Below are positions 8,871 through 17,572 of a DNA stretch of 64,000 bases, in pieces. Below the pieces are notes generated by a model. It worked only from the letters and a program-made list of their open reading frames with translations, made no database searches and was not told the DNA's origin. The position numbers were made by a program, and so were the translations under genes. The stretch's first letter is position 1; each line of letters begins with the position of its first letter. The DNA lies in NCBI GenBank assembly GCA_950054155.1, contig CATLOT010000001.1:1-64000 (forward strand), read 5' to 3'. Source of the stretch: an uncultured Bacteriovoracaceae bacterium (lineage in GTDB: Bacteria; Bdellovibrionota; Bacteriovoracia; Bacteriovoracales; Bacteriovoracaceae).

Positions 8871-9970
8871 ACGAGTTTTCTATTTTTATAAAATTGATGG
8901 GCTAGAAATACACTAAAGAGAACGGGAACGCCAAAGCTAGCGATAAAAGGATTGAGTTTGGAAGATTTTCCAAGTTCAATAAAATAACTGTTGATAAGCC
9001 AATAGAGAATAACAAAAACAAAAACAAAGAGAAGACTCTTTCCAAAAGAGCTACCGCGTCGGTTTGGCCTAAAAGCTCCAGTGGCGGCAATAAGACCAAA
9101 AACAATACATATCAAAGAGACACTGAACTTCTCAAGAAGCATAACCATATATTCGTTGACGTTAATGCCTCCTGTGTTGAGGCGTGAAATGTATTTATAG
9201 AGATCAAAAATATTCAAAGTCGTGATATCAGCTTCTATCTCTTTAAAGTCAGCAGGTGTTTCTGAAATAGATATAGGTTGTTTATCATTCCTCGTCACAA
9301 TAGGGAAAATGTTACTTTGAATGTGGGCCGTGTTGGTTACGTCGCTTCCAATCCAAGCATTGCCGATATAGCGCAGGGCTTTTGCCTTAACCTTTTTAAT
9401 AAGAAGATTCTCAGGGTTATAATAATAAATTGAGACATCATTGAGTTGATCAATTTTCTTATCAAAACTAGAAAAACTAAAATAATAGTTATTACTTTTA
9501 AACCACAGTCGACCGGACTCTATTGTAGAGGCCATTAATCCTTGGCTTTTTAGGTTTTTAAATTTGTGTTGACCATCTTTTATAAGGAAATCTTTCTTTG
9601 ATTTGGCAAAGGGTTCAAAAAATCCCGCGACCATAAATTGAAGGCTCGCGATGACTAGAGCACCTGTAGCCACATCGAGAAAGAACTTCTTTCTTGAATA
9701 ACCTGCTGCAAATATCGCCGTGAGCTCATTTCTGTTTTTTAACTTGTTGATGGCAAAGAGACTGGCCATAAGACAACTAACTGGGGTGATAAGCTTAAAT
9801 TTGTCGGTGATCTCAACAAAGTGATTAAGGATAACTTCCATCGCCGTAACGTTATGGCGTAAGAAACCCGTAATAAGTTCAGCAATAGTGATAAGAAGTG
9901 TTAGGGCAAGAAAAGCACCTAAGAAAAATCGAAACCACTCTTTGAGAATTAAGTTTCGCAAACTGGTCAC
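8867..9970 (-). CDS. LptF/LptG-family permease
   Basis: A subunit of the LPS-exporting ABC complex LptB2FG, which extracts LPS from the inner membrane. The 367 residues show the YjgP/YjgQ layout: two N-terminal helices, a FAAGYSRKK coupling-helix-like segment near residue 90, a periplasmic beta-jellyroll middle region and three C-terminal helices. Only one LptF/G gene is present here; the partner is presumably elsewhere. Start and stop overlap the neighbouring genes by 4 bases each, so translation is coupled through this operon. LptF cannot be distinguished from LptG by eye. Confidence 0.85.
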   Translation of the reverse strand: MTSLRNLILKEWFRFFLGAFLALTLLITIAELITGFLRHNVTAMEVILNHFVEITDKFKLITPVSCLMASLFAINKLKNRNELTAIFAAGYSRKKFFLDVATGALVIASLQFMVAGFFEPFAKSKKDFLIKDGQHKFKNLKSQGLMASTIESGRLWFKSNNYYFSFSSFDKKIDQLNDVSIYYYNPENLLIKKVKAKALRYIGNAWIGSDVTNTAHIQSNIFPIVTRNDKQPISISETPADFKEIEADITTLNIFDLYKYISRLNTGGINVNEYMVMLLEKFSVSLICIVFGLIAATGAFRPNRRGSSFGKSLLFVFVFVILYWLINSYFIELGKSSKLNPFIASFGVPVLFSVFLAHQFYKNRKLV

Positions 9971-10671
9971 GATAATCTTCTCTCTTTAGCGAATTGATAG
10001 AAAAAAAGAAGAGTAAGCTGTGAAAGGCATTTAACGGCATCACCTACTAGCGGCATTTTTCGAAAAAAGAAGTAAGTGGGACAAAGGGAATTGTAATAGA
10101 ATTCAACGAACTTAAAGCCCCAAGACCGAGAGAGGAGAAGAGACTTAAATTGACGATATTGATGAGTAACATGATGATCGCTCCCAAAAATATCAGAGGA
10201 AACAAAACACCCTTTAGACTCTACTTGAATTCGTTCATAGGCTTGCTTGAAAGCTTTTGGGTTATGGGCAAGTCGCTTTCGAATAAAAGCTTTCATGGTT
10301 CGTGCATTAACGTATTGATACTTATAACCAATTGTGAATTTAACGAATTGGTCTAGACATCGAATGCTTTCAAGATGGAGGTTGGGACTGCGGTCATAGG
10401 CTTTGGCGAGATCCCAATAGGCATGACTGATAAGAAATAGTTCTGCAATATCGGTTTCTTGATTAAAGAGTTTTGGCTCTAATTTTGTCTCGTCAACCTT
10501 GTAAAAGAGAGCAAGGGCGTTGAGATACTGACTGTATAGCTCTACAGCTTTTGGTATTTCATCAGCAGCACTATATTCTTGTGCTTTTTTAAGAAGCTTT
10601 AAGCGCTCTCTATAAACCTTAGGAACCGCTTCTTGCGCTTCTTCAGTTTTAGCCTTTTCATTCTCAGCCAT
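9967..10671 (-). CDS. Protein with a C-terminal CFI-box-like segment
   Basis: A 234-residue protein of unknown function. The first 150 residues are helical and charged, TPR-like in appearance (KAVELYSQYLNALALF). The last 80 begin KGCFVSSDIFGS and continue with GFKFVEFYYNSLCP and a hydrophobic end. This resembles the CFI-box C-terminal domain (CFIATAAYGS...FV..YY..SP) found on assorted bacterial proteins. It lies between an outer-membrane protein gene (1-base gap) and the LptF/G gene (4-base overlap), so an envelope-related role is likely but unproven. Confidence 0.6.
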   Translation of the reverse strand: MAENEKAKTEEAQEAVPKVYRERLKLLKKAQEYSAADEIPKAVELYSQYLNALALFYKVDETKLEPKLFNQETDIAELFLISHAYWDLAKAYDRSPNLHLESIRCLDQFVKFTIGYKYQYVNARTMKAFIRKRLAHNPKAFKQAYERIQVESKGCFVSSDIFGSDHHVTHQYRQFKSLLLSRSWGFKFVEFYYNSLCPTYFFFRKMPLVGDAVKCLSQLTLLFFYQFAKERRLS

Positions 10672-10672
10672 T

Positions 10673-11575
10673 CTAGAACCTATAAGAGAGACTAAAGCTA
10701 GTCTCTTTGATCTCTTCAGCTTCTTGGTTCATACTTTGATCTTCTAAGACATCAAGATTTTGAATCGCAAGCTCAATAACAAGCTTTGGTTGAATCCAAC
10801 CAATGCCAGCACCATTACCCTTTTCCATTTTTCCTTTATCATCAAAAGTTCCAAAACGAAGGAAAAAGTCATTAAAGAGTTTCAATTGGGTTGCAGCTCG
10901 CCACACTAGAGTGTCTGAGAGATTACGATTGTAATCAGCGCCAATATCAAACATAAGACTTACAAAGCCTTTGTATACGTACTGCATACCACTGACTGCA
11001 AGAGTGTCATTTTCTTTATCTTTAAAAGGATCATAAACAACAACACCCATGGTGACTGATTCGCTGATGGCATGAGCAACACCAAACGTTGTCTGTTTAA
11101 AGTCTTGTTCTACAAGCTCTCCACTCTCATTATAAACCTTTTCTTTACTGTAGCTGAGGTTGACACCAAAGCTGGATTTTTCACCAATGGGACGGCCAAA
11201 TGCGGAGGAAAATCTTTTTATATTTTGACCACGATAATCAATAGTATTGTAACTAAGTGAGCCACCCGTAAGACCTTTAGCATCACTTGCAATAATACTC
11301 ATAGAATCAAACTCTTGAGTGCTATTGCTATTGGTTTGTGTTGCTTCAAGACCAGACTTTTGGAAATAAAGACTTGAATTCTTATAGTAGGCAATTGTCG
11401 CGGGGTTGAGATAGGTAGCTTCATCAAGAAGAAGACTAGCAACACCTGCACCACCAGTACTTTTCATACGAGTCGTTTCAAAGCGAGGAACACGATTTGT
11501 GGCTGAGGTTGTTGGTGCCGTAAAAATTGCTAATAGTGAAATTACGGAATAAAATTGAATTCGCTTTGTAACCAT
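10673..11575 (-). CDS. Outer-membrane beta-barrel protein, unknown role
   Basis: A 300-residue protein starting MVTKRIQFYS with a signal peptide ending near TTSA. The mature part has the N-terminal pattern of FadL/PorV/TraF-like barrels (GGAGVASLLLDEATYLNPA) followed by alternating polar/hydrophobic strands, and ends SFSLSYRF with the C-terminal aromatic typical of BAM substrates. The frame stays open 49 codons upstream, but that part lies over galU; the start at 11575 gives a good signal peptide. It heads the operon running to ArnT and perhaps to hutU. Confidence 0.65.
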   Translation of the reverse strand: MVTKRIQFYSVISLLAIFTAPTTSATNRVPRFETTRMKSTGGAGVASLLLDEATYLNPATIAYYKNSSLYFQKSGLEATQTNSNSTQEFDSMSIIASDAKGLTGGSLSYNTIDYRGQNIKRFSSAFGRPIGEKSSFGVNLSYSKEKVYNESGELVEQDFKQTTFGVAHAISESVTMGVVVYDPFKDKENDTLAVSGMQYVYKGFVSLMFDIGADYNRNLSDTLVWRAATQLKLFNDFFLRFGTFDDKGKMEKGNGAGIGWIQPKLVIELAIQNLDVLEDQSMNQEAEEIKETSFSLSYRF

Positions 11576-11609
11576 TGAGACCTCAAAGACCAAGTTTAAA
11601 GATAGGATT

Positions 11610-11638
11610 ATTATAATGAAGATCAAAAAGGCCGTCAT
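11610..11638 (-). promoter_or_regulatory. Candidate sigma-70 promoter for the outer-membrane protein operon
   Basis: On the minus strand, ATGACG (11633-11638) and TATAAT (11610-11615) are 17 bases apart, about 35 bases before the start at 11575. It overlaps the galU start codon, so the two divergent genes may compete for RNA polymerase. Confidence 0.4.
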
Positions 11639-12497
11639 CCCCGTTGCCGGAAAGGGAACACGATTTCTTCCTGCTACTAAGCAAATACCCAAGGAAATGA
11701 TTCCAATAATAAATAAGCCCATGATTCATTATGCAGTGGAAGAAGCAATTTTGTCGGGTATTGAAGAGCTTGTATTTGTCACAAGTACGGGTAAAACGGC
11801 GATTGAGGATTACTTTGATAGAAACCTGGAATTAGAGAACTTCCTTCTTAAGAATGGAAAAGAAGATTATGCCAATCTTATAAAAGATATTGGCACTAAG
11901 ATTGAGATCATTACAGTTCGCCAAAAAGAGCAATTGGGTCTTGGTCACGCAATTAATTGTGCCAAACACATTATAAAAGACGATGCTTTTGCTGTGATCC
12001 TGGGTGACGACCTCGTTCTGTCTGAGGTTCCCGTTACGAAGCAGCTCATGGAAACATCTCAGGCAAATGGGGGAAGTAGTGTCATCGGGGTTATGGAAGT
12101 ACCCCCTTCACAGACAAATAAGTATGGAATTATCGACGGTACCTTACTGAAAGACTCAAGTAAGACTTATAAAATGAGCAAGATGATCGAAAAACCAGAG
12201 CCTGAAGTCGCCCCTACAAATTTAGCGACACCTGGACGTTATATCTTAAAACAAGAAATCTTTGAATTTCTTGATAAAATACCAAGAGGTGTTGGAGGCG
12301 AATACCAACTTACGGATGCTATAAATATGATGGCCGAGACAAATACAGTGCTCGCTCATGTCTTTGATGGCGACCGCTTTGATACGGGATCCGTTAATGG
12401 CTACTTAAATGCAACAGTGCAATTCGCATTGCGAGACCCAAGTCTTCGCGAGACAATGCTTGAAATTTGTAAAAGAGGCATAGAAGAACATGGTTAG
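11616..12497 (+). CDS. galU: UTP-glucose-1-phosphate uridylyltransferase
   Basis: Makes UDP-glucose from UTP and glucose-1-phosphate for envelope glycans. A 293-residue protein with the bacterial GalU N terminus: PVAGKGTRFLPATK nucleotide-binding loop, then IPKEMIPIINKP. Later segments include GLGHAI, GDDLV and KMIEKPEP. Length is standard. Only 40 bases separate it from the divergent outer-membrane protein gene. The next gene overlaps its end by 8 bases. Confidence 0.96.
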   Translation: MKIKKAVIPVAGKGTRFLPATKQIPKEMIPIINKPMIHYAVEEAILSGIEELVFVTSTGKTAIEDYFDRNLELENFLLKNGKEDYANLIKDIGTKIEIITVRQKEQLGLGHAINCAKHIIKDDAFAVILGDDLVLSEVPVTKQLMETSQANGGSSVIGVMEVPPSQTNKYGIIDGTLLKDSSKTYKMSKMIEKPEPEVAPTNLATPGRYILKQEIFEFLDKIPRGVGGEYQLTDAINMMAETNTVLAHVFDGDRFDTGSVNGYLNATVQFALRDPSLRETMLEICKRGIEEHG

Positions 12498-13506
12498 AAC
12501 TATACTTATTTCATTTTTATTTTCTTTATCAATTTTTGCGAGTCATCCGACAACAGAAGGCCTCTTTAGAAATGGTAACAATCCAGATGTGAGTTCAGAC
12601 CTTGTCGTCGTCAAGATGATGATTTCTGAAGAAGTAAGTGAAGTACTCCTAGAAAAAGAGTCTCAAGAAGCAGATGAAAATGAAGAGAAGATTGTTACCG
12701 AAGAAAAAAAGAAAGAACCTCTCTATGTGAAATACCTGTTGTCAGTAGAAGAAGGGCGGCCGGTCCAATTGCTCCAGGTTATCTACTCTAAAGGACGGAT
12801 GAATGATGAGGATATTGTTGATCTGAAATATTATTCGAACCTTGAAAGCAAGATCAAAAAATCAAATCCCAAGCTTGCGATTTACTACTCTATCTTAAGT
12901 TCGTTGGCACTTAATAGGAGTAAGGAAATGAGTTCTTTTTTAAAGCTGGTTTCAAGTGAGTATAAGCCAAATAATGAACTCATTAATAAAGAAAGGCTTG
13001 CCCTTTATAGTCGTTACAAATCATATCTAACGTTGGTGAAAAATGATGAGGCGATTAAAGAAACAATGGATAATCCTTTAAGACCCGAAGACCCAGAAGT
13101 GAGAGAAGCTGTTAATGAGATTTTAAAAAAACCATTTCTCAATAAGGATAACCACCTAACCCTTCGAAAAGCTCAAGAGGGCTATGAGTGGTATCTTAAA
13201 AATGATGTGTTAGAGGGCAGCTTTGATAGTGATACATTGAGGATGGAAAAGTTGATTTATAGGAAAAACGACAAAGAGATGAAGCTTAGTTTTGACGACT
13301 ACATCCTTTTTAATGGAACTCATGAGTTACCAAAGAATATTAATATTAAGGACGAAATAAAGAACATAAAAATAAGGGTTACAAATTTAACCCATCTTCT
13401 CTTAAACGATAAAAATATGGCTAAAAGATATGGTGAATATCGTGAGAAGTTTTCTAAGTTAGAAATTAAGCCAGAAGAGAAAGTCGATACATTTCTCGTC
13501 TATTAA
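12490..13506 (+). CDS. Secreted protein of unknown function
   Basis: 338 residues with a short signal peptide (about 17 residues, ending near IFAS). An acidic, Glu/Lys-rich segment follows around residues 45-75, then a mostly helical body. No domain was recognised. It overlaps galU by 8 bases and shares a TAATG with priA, so it is made from the same transcript. The sandwich between a sugar-nucleotide enzyme and a replication helicase gives no functional clue. Confidence 0.6.
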   Translation: MVRTILISFLFSLSIFASHPTTEGLFRNGNNPDVSSDLVVVKMMISEEVSEVLLEKESQEADENEEKIVTEEKKKEPLYVKYLLSVEEGRPVQLLQVIYSKGRMNDEDIVDLKYYSNLESKIKKSNPKLAIYYSILSSLALNRSKEMSSFLKLVSSEYKPNNELINKERLALYSRYKSYLTLVKNDEAIKETMDNPLRPEDPEVREAVNEILKKPFLNKDNHLTLRKAQEGYEWYLKNDVLEGSFDSDTLRMEKLIYRKNDKEMKLSFDDYILFNGTHELPKNINIKDEIKNIKIRVTNLTHLLLNDKNMAKRYGEYREKFSKLEIKPEEKVDTFLVY

Positions 13507-15488
13507 TGACCTACTATAAAATTGCGGTCAATACACCGTTTAATAATTCAATCCTAACCTATAAGTCGGAACGTGATCTTGAAAGAGGGACCTTGGTAGA
13601 GGTTCCTCTAGGTAAGAGGAGTGAAAAGGGTTGTGTTCTCTCTGTTGATGAAACCCCAGACCTTTCCTATGAATTAAAAGAAGTTAAAGGCTTGTTAGAG
13701 TTCGGATATGATCTCGATGCCAGTTATCTAAGCTTTCTTGAGTGGGTTGCAAGATACTATCACTATCCATTGGGACAACATATTTTCGACGTTTTAGCGA
13801 AACCCCTAAAGCGACCACGAAGTGTAGAGCTAATAAAGGGCGAAAATAGAGAGCTCCCATTTGAATTAACGAGTGACCAGCAAAACGCGTACCTGAAAAT
13901 TGCGAAATCGTTTAATACTTTTGAGAAGTTCTTAGTTCACGGTGTAACGGGCTCTGGAAAAACCTCAATTTATTTAAAGCTATTTCAAGATGTCCTCCGA
14001 AGTGGAGGGTCTGGATGCTTTCTAGTTCCAGAAATCAATTTAACACCTCAGTTTATAAACACCTTTAAAACACATCTTGATGGAATCATTCTCACTTACC
14101 ATTCTTCGATGTCTAAGTCAGAGAAAAATAAGGTTTGGGAAATCGTTCAAAAGGGAGAGGTTCCTTATCTTCTCATTGGTGTTAGGAGTAGTATCTTCTT
14201 GCCCTTTAAAGAACTCGGCGTGATTGTCATCGATGAGGAACACGATGGTTCCTATAAGCAGGACGACCGCTGCCCTTACCATATGCGAGATGTCGCCATT
14301 AAGCTTGCCTCACAAAAAAAGTGTCCAGTAGTCATGGGCTCAGCTACACCAACAATAGAGACTTATCATTCATTAGTTAACTCAAAGAACTATATCAGAC
14401 TCGCCAATCGAGTTAAGGATTTGGATTTACCAGATATCGAAGTTGTTGATAGTCGAACATCAAAGGGAAGCCGCTTTGATGAAAATTCAATCTGGCCTTT
14501 TACACAAAAAAGTATTGAGCAGATTGGCGACAAGCTCAAAAATAGCGAGCAGGTCTTAGTTTTTGTAAATCGTTTAGGATTTGCCAACTATGTCCAATGC
14601 GGATCTTGTGGAAAAGAATTTCATTGTCTGAATTGTACCTCAAACCTAAAGTTCTTTAAGAGAACGAATGTCTTAAAGTGTCAGGTATGTGACTTTACGA
14701 TGCCTTATCCAGAAGCGTGCCCAGATTGCGGGAATATGAAGCTCCTTCAAAAAGGCTTTGGAACTGAAAGATTAAAAGAAGTTTTAGAAGATCAGTTTCC
14801 GACTACTAAAATAGAACGATTTGATAGAGATGCAGTCAAGACATTTAAAGAGCTTGAAGAAATCTTAGACCGATTTGAAAAGCGAGAGTCTCAACTCTTG
14901 GTGGGAACTCAGATGCTCAGCAAGGGTCATAACTTTACGGGCGTGAATCTTGTGGTTCTACTGGGGGTAGATGGACAGCTCAATTTTCCGGACTTTAGAA
15001 GTAATGAGAAAGTTTTTCAGTTGGTTACCCAAACTGCAGGGAGGCCTGGTAGAAGTGAGATGAAAGGCAAGGTTCTCATTGAAAGTCTTTCTCCAGATAA
15101 TCAAATATTTAAATATATCAAAGACTATAATCAAGAAGCTTTTATAAAAGAAGAATTAGAAGTCAGAGAAACCTTGGGTTTTCCTCCTTTTTCAAGGCTT
15201 GTTGCCATCTATTTTACGTCGCGCTTTCAAAACGATGCCATGAATGAGGCGACTAAAGCGGGGAGAGCTCTCAATGCGATGGTATCAACTCACTTTAGCT
15301 CAGTAGAAATTCTTGGGCCAAGACCAGGAATAATGGAAAAAAGAGCTAATAAGTTTACTTGGACTATTCTCTTGAAGAGTACAAATCTTAATGAACTTCA
15401 TAATCTACTGGGCTCATTCCGAAGAAATACCAAAGTGAAGAGTGGAACATCTATAAAGGTAGATGTTGACCCTCAAAATCTTGCCTAA
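13506..15488 (+). CDS. priA: Primosomal replication restart helicase PriA
   Basis: A 3'-5' superfamily-2 helicase that rebuilds replication forks away from oriC. 660 residues, slightly shorter than E. coli PriA. Walker A is GVTGSGKTS, the Walker B box is DEEHDGSYKQ, and the zinc-binding insert has paired CxxC motifs (CGSCGKEFHCLNC, CQVCDF, CPDCG), then GTQMLSKGHNF. Motif VI reads QTAGRPGR where most PriA proteins have QVAGRAGR, a small oddity. The start shares a base with the upstream stop (TAATG). Confidence 0.95.
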   Translation: MTYYKIAVNTPFNNSILTYKSERDLERGTLVEVPLGKRSEKGCVLSVDETPDLSYELKEVKGLLEFGYDLDASYLSFLEWVARYYHYPLGQHIFDVLAKPLKRPRSVELIKGENRELPFELTSDQQNAYLKIAKSFNTFEKFLVHGVTGSGKTSIYLKLFQDVLRSGGSGCFLVPEINLTPQFINTFKTHLDGIILTYHSSMSKSEKNKVWEIVQKGEVPYLLIGVRSSIFLPFKELGVIVIDEEHDGSYKQDDRCPYHMRDVAIKLASQKKCPVVMGSATPTIETYHSLVNSKNYIRLANRVKDLDLPDIEVVDSRTSKGSRFDENSIWPFTQKSIEQIGDKLKNSEQVLVFVNRLGFANYVQCGSCGKEFHCLNCTSNLKFFKRTNVLKCQVCDFTMPYPEACPDCGNMKLLQKGFGTERLKEVLEDQFPTTKIERFDRDAVKTFKELEEILDRFEKRESQLLVGTQMLSKGHNFTGVNLVVLLGVDGQLNFPDFRSNEKVFQLVTQTAGRPGRSEMKGKVLIESLSPDNQIFKYIKDYNQEAFIKEELEVRETLGFPPFSRLVAIYFTSRFQNDAMNEATKAGRALNAMVSTHFSSVEILGPRPGIMEKRANKFTWTILLKSTNLNELHNLLGSFRRNTKVKSGTSIKVDVDPQNLA

Positions 15489-15548
15489 GTGCCTGATTTC
15501 GCTTTGTTTAAGTAGTCTTTCTCAAGAAATTTCCTCAAATACCGATAA
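15484..15548 (+). promoter_or_regulatory. Multi-part promoter module, copy 1 (sigma-28-like core)
   Basis: Elements in order: CCTAAGTGCCTGA (15484-15496, overlapping the priA stop), TTGTTT (15504-15509), TCAAGAAA (15522-15529) and ACCGATAA (15541-15548). The last two, 11 bases apart, resemble the sigma-28 (FliA) consensus TAAAGTTT-N11-GCCGATAA. The same elements in the same order and nearly the same spacing occur at 55028-55094. Likely drives the secreted-protein gene at 15593. Confidence 0.5.
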
Positions 15549-15592
15549 AACCAAGGATAAGTAATGGTCGTGTATTTTTAGAGGAAAATGCC

Positions 15593-17572
15593 ATGAAGTA
15601 TTTTAGTGTGAAATTAAGTGTCCTTACTCTTGCAATGCTAATGAATCAGGCGAATGCAAGAATTCCCGGAAGAGGCGCTAGCCCCTCAGCAGGTCCTTCC
15701 GGTGGAACCGACATTAATATCTCAAACCCTGGTGTTGGTGTTAGCAGTACTGTTGTTTCTGCGGGAAGCGCACAAGATTGTGATCCAAGAGATACTGGTG
15801 GCTACGTAAGCATGAACTTCCTCAGAAATATTGTCGACCCTTCAGTCGCATCACCTGGTGAACTACAGGTAGTTGAAGTTGAGTCTGGAAAATATCAGGT
15901 TCAAATGGCTAAGCACATTAATGCCTGTGCAGACCTCGATTTTGAAGTGACCAAGGCCGATAATAATTACTTTATTAGAGTTAAAAATAATTTTGAATTC
16001 ACACCTGAAAATGTTCCGGTCCAAGATGGGGAAAAGTTTGAGAACCTATCTTTTGATGAAAAATATTATCGTTGTGTCGAAGCTAAGGGACTTCTCAAAA
16101 ATGGTGCTTTTGACCGCATTAAAGCGGAACAAAGTGGCGCCGTATCCTATGGCAAAAACTCAAATCCTTTCGCAGTTGATGTTGGAAATGGAGATAAGAG
16201 TGTGACGGCTTATTTTGGCTCTCCAAAGGCAACGGCTTATGGTCCAGCTTATAAAGCAGAAAACGTAAACCCAAAACCCTCTGGATGGTCTTGTGTTTCT
16301 TATGAAAACTTTGGCGAGGAAGAGTCGAGATTATTTACCTCACGAAGAGATCGCGTCTACGACAGAGCACTTGGTGTTTGTGAAAAGGAAAACGCTGAAG
16401 AGATTCTGGAGGAGCTTTCAAGGCTCAGATCATCGAGTGCTGGAAACTTTCGTGATCTAGAAAACATTCTTGAAAATGCTTACGAGAAAGCCAAAGATAA
16501 GCGTGTTGATGAAATCTACGGAAGAATGGATGAAATTGAGAAGGCCATGAAACCTGACTCTGATGGAGAAATGGTTTCTGAATCAACAGCTGAGGAATAC
16601 GCAAAAGAATATAGTGCACTTTCAAAAGAGCTTAGCCGAATTGTTATTCAACCTGCGACTAGAAAAGTTACTGATCTTCTACAAGGAAGAACAAATGAAA
16701 ATAAAGAGCAAATTGATGCCGAGGTCGCGAAACTTAATAAGCAAGTTCAGGAGTTTTCTAATAGAGACTTTAATAGCTTAAGTCAGATGTATGATGTTCT
16801 AAAAGAATACAATCTAACAAAGGAAGCTCGTGACATTGAGGGGCTAAGATTAGCTTCACACCACTATGGAAGAGTCTATAAAGGTGGGCGTGAAGAAGGT
16901 CGTGGGAAGTCTCTCTCACTTGAAGAAGCTTCAGAGCAAGTTAAAAAGAAAATAGGAAGTTTCGAAGATAAAGTTTTAGCTGACTGGACCGCTCAGTATG
17001 AAATTAAGCGAGGTAATAAGAGAGTTCTTTCAAGCGCAAAAAGAGGTTACCAGAAGGAGCAAAGTGATTACCAAAGGCTTATTCAAACTCTTAGCAAAAG
17101 AGAAAGTGACTCATACAAAAAAGCATGTGCTTCAACCTTTGGCATGGTGAGAAATAGAAATGCCTGCCAGCGCTGGTACAAAGGGCGTGAGGCTCGGGCA
17201 AGAAGATATCAATCTCAGATGAATGCCAGTAAGAGAGATCTCACAAGAGCTCAGGCTCAGTATTTTAGTTATAACAGACTCTATTCTGATTACATGGCGG
17301 ATCTTGAAGAGAGAAGGGCCAACTCAGGATATGATGAGTTTAGTTACTATGATGGCAATAATTATGATTTCTACTATGATGGCGGTAGCTATGATTCCTA
17401 TGATGACAGCTACATGTTCCAGATGGGCGGTGGGATGTCATCTCCCTTTTCTCAAATGAGAATGCCTGCGACACAGGGATTTCACCAAGGTGGGATGATG
17501 CCTCAACAGCAAATGCCCATGAATGGAGGAATGTCATCTCCATTCAATATGGGCCACAATCCTTTTAACTAG
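15593..17572 (+). CDS. Large secreted protein, coiled-coil with Tyr- and Met-rich tail; unknown function
   Basis: 659 residues with a clear signal peptide (cleavage near NANA-RI at about residue 22). A Gly/Ser/Pro stretch is followed by a probable folded domain with several cysteines (about residues 60-270), a long charged helical region (about 270-560), and a low-complexity tail rich in Tyr/Asp/Gly and then Met/Gln/Pro. The tail contains two near copies of GGMSSPF. AGAGGA lies 7 bases before the ATG. Probably exported to the periplasm or surface. No family recognised. Its stop shares bases with the stop of the convergent gene. Confidence 0.65.
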   Translation: MKYFSVKLSVLTLAMLMNQANARIPGRGASPSAGPSGGTDINISNPGVGVSSTVVSAGSAQDCDPRDTGGYVSMNFLRNIVDPSVASPGELQVVEVESGKYQVQMAKHINACADLDFEVTKADNNYFIRVKNNFEFTPENVPVQDGEKFENLSFDEKYYRCVEAKGLLKNGAFDRIKAEQSGAVSYGKNSNPFAVDVGNGDKSVTAYFGSPKATAYGPAYKAENVNPKPSGWSCVSYENFGEEESRLFTSRRDRVYDRALGVCEKENAEEILEELSRLRSSSAGNFRDLENILENAYEKAKDKRVDEIYGRMDEIEKAMKPDSDGEMVSESTAEEYAKEYSALSKELSRIVIQPATRKVTDLLQGRTNENKEQIDAEVAKLNKQVQEFSNRDFNSLSQMYDVLKEYNLTKEARDIEGLRLASHHYGRVYKGGREEGRGKSLSLEEASEQVKKKIGSFEDKVLADWTAQYEIKRGNKRVLSSAKRGYQKEQSDYQRLIQTLSKRESDSYKKACASTFGMVRNRNACQRWYKGREARARRYQSQMNASKRDLTRAQAQYFSYNRLYSDYMADLEERRANSGYDEFSYYDGNNYDFYYDGGSYDSYDDSYMFQMGGGMSSPFSQMRMPATQGFHQGGMMPQQQMPMNGGMSSPFNMGHNPFN

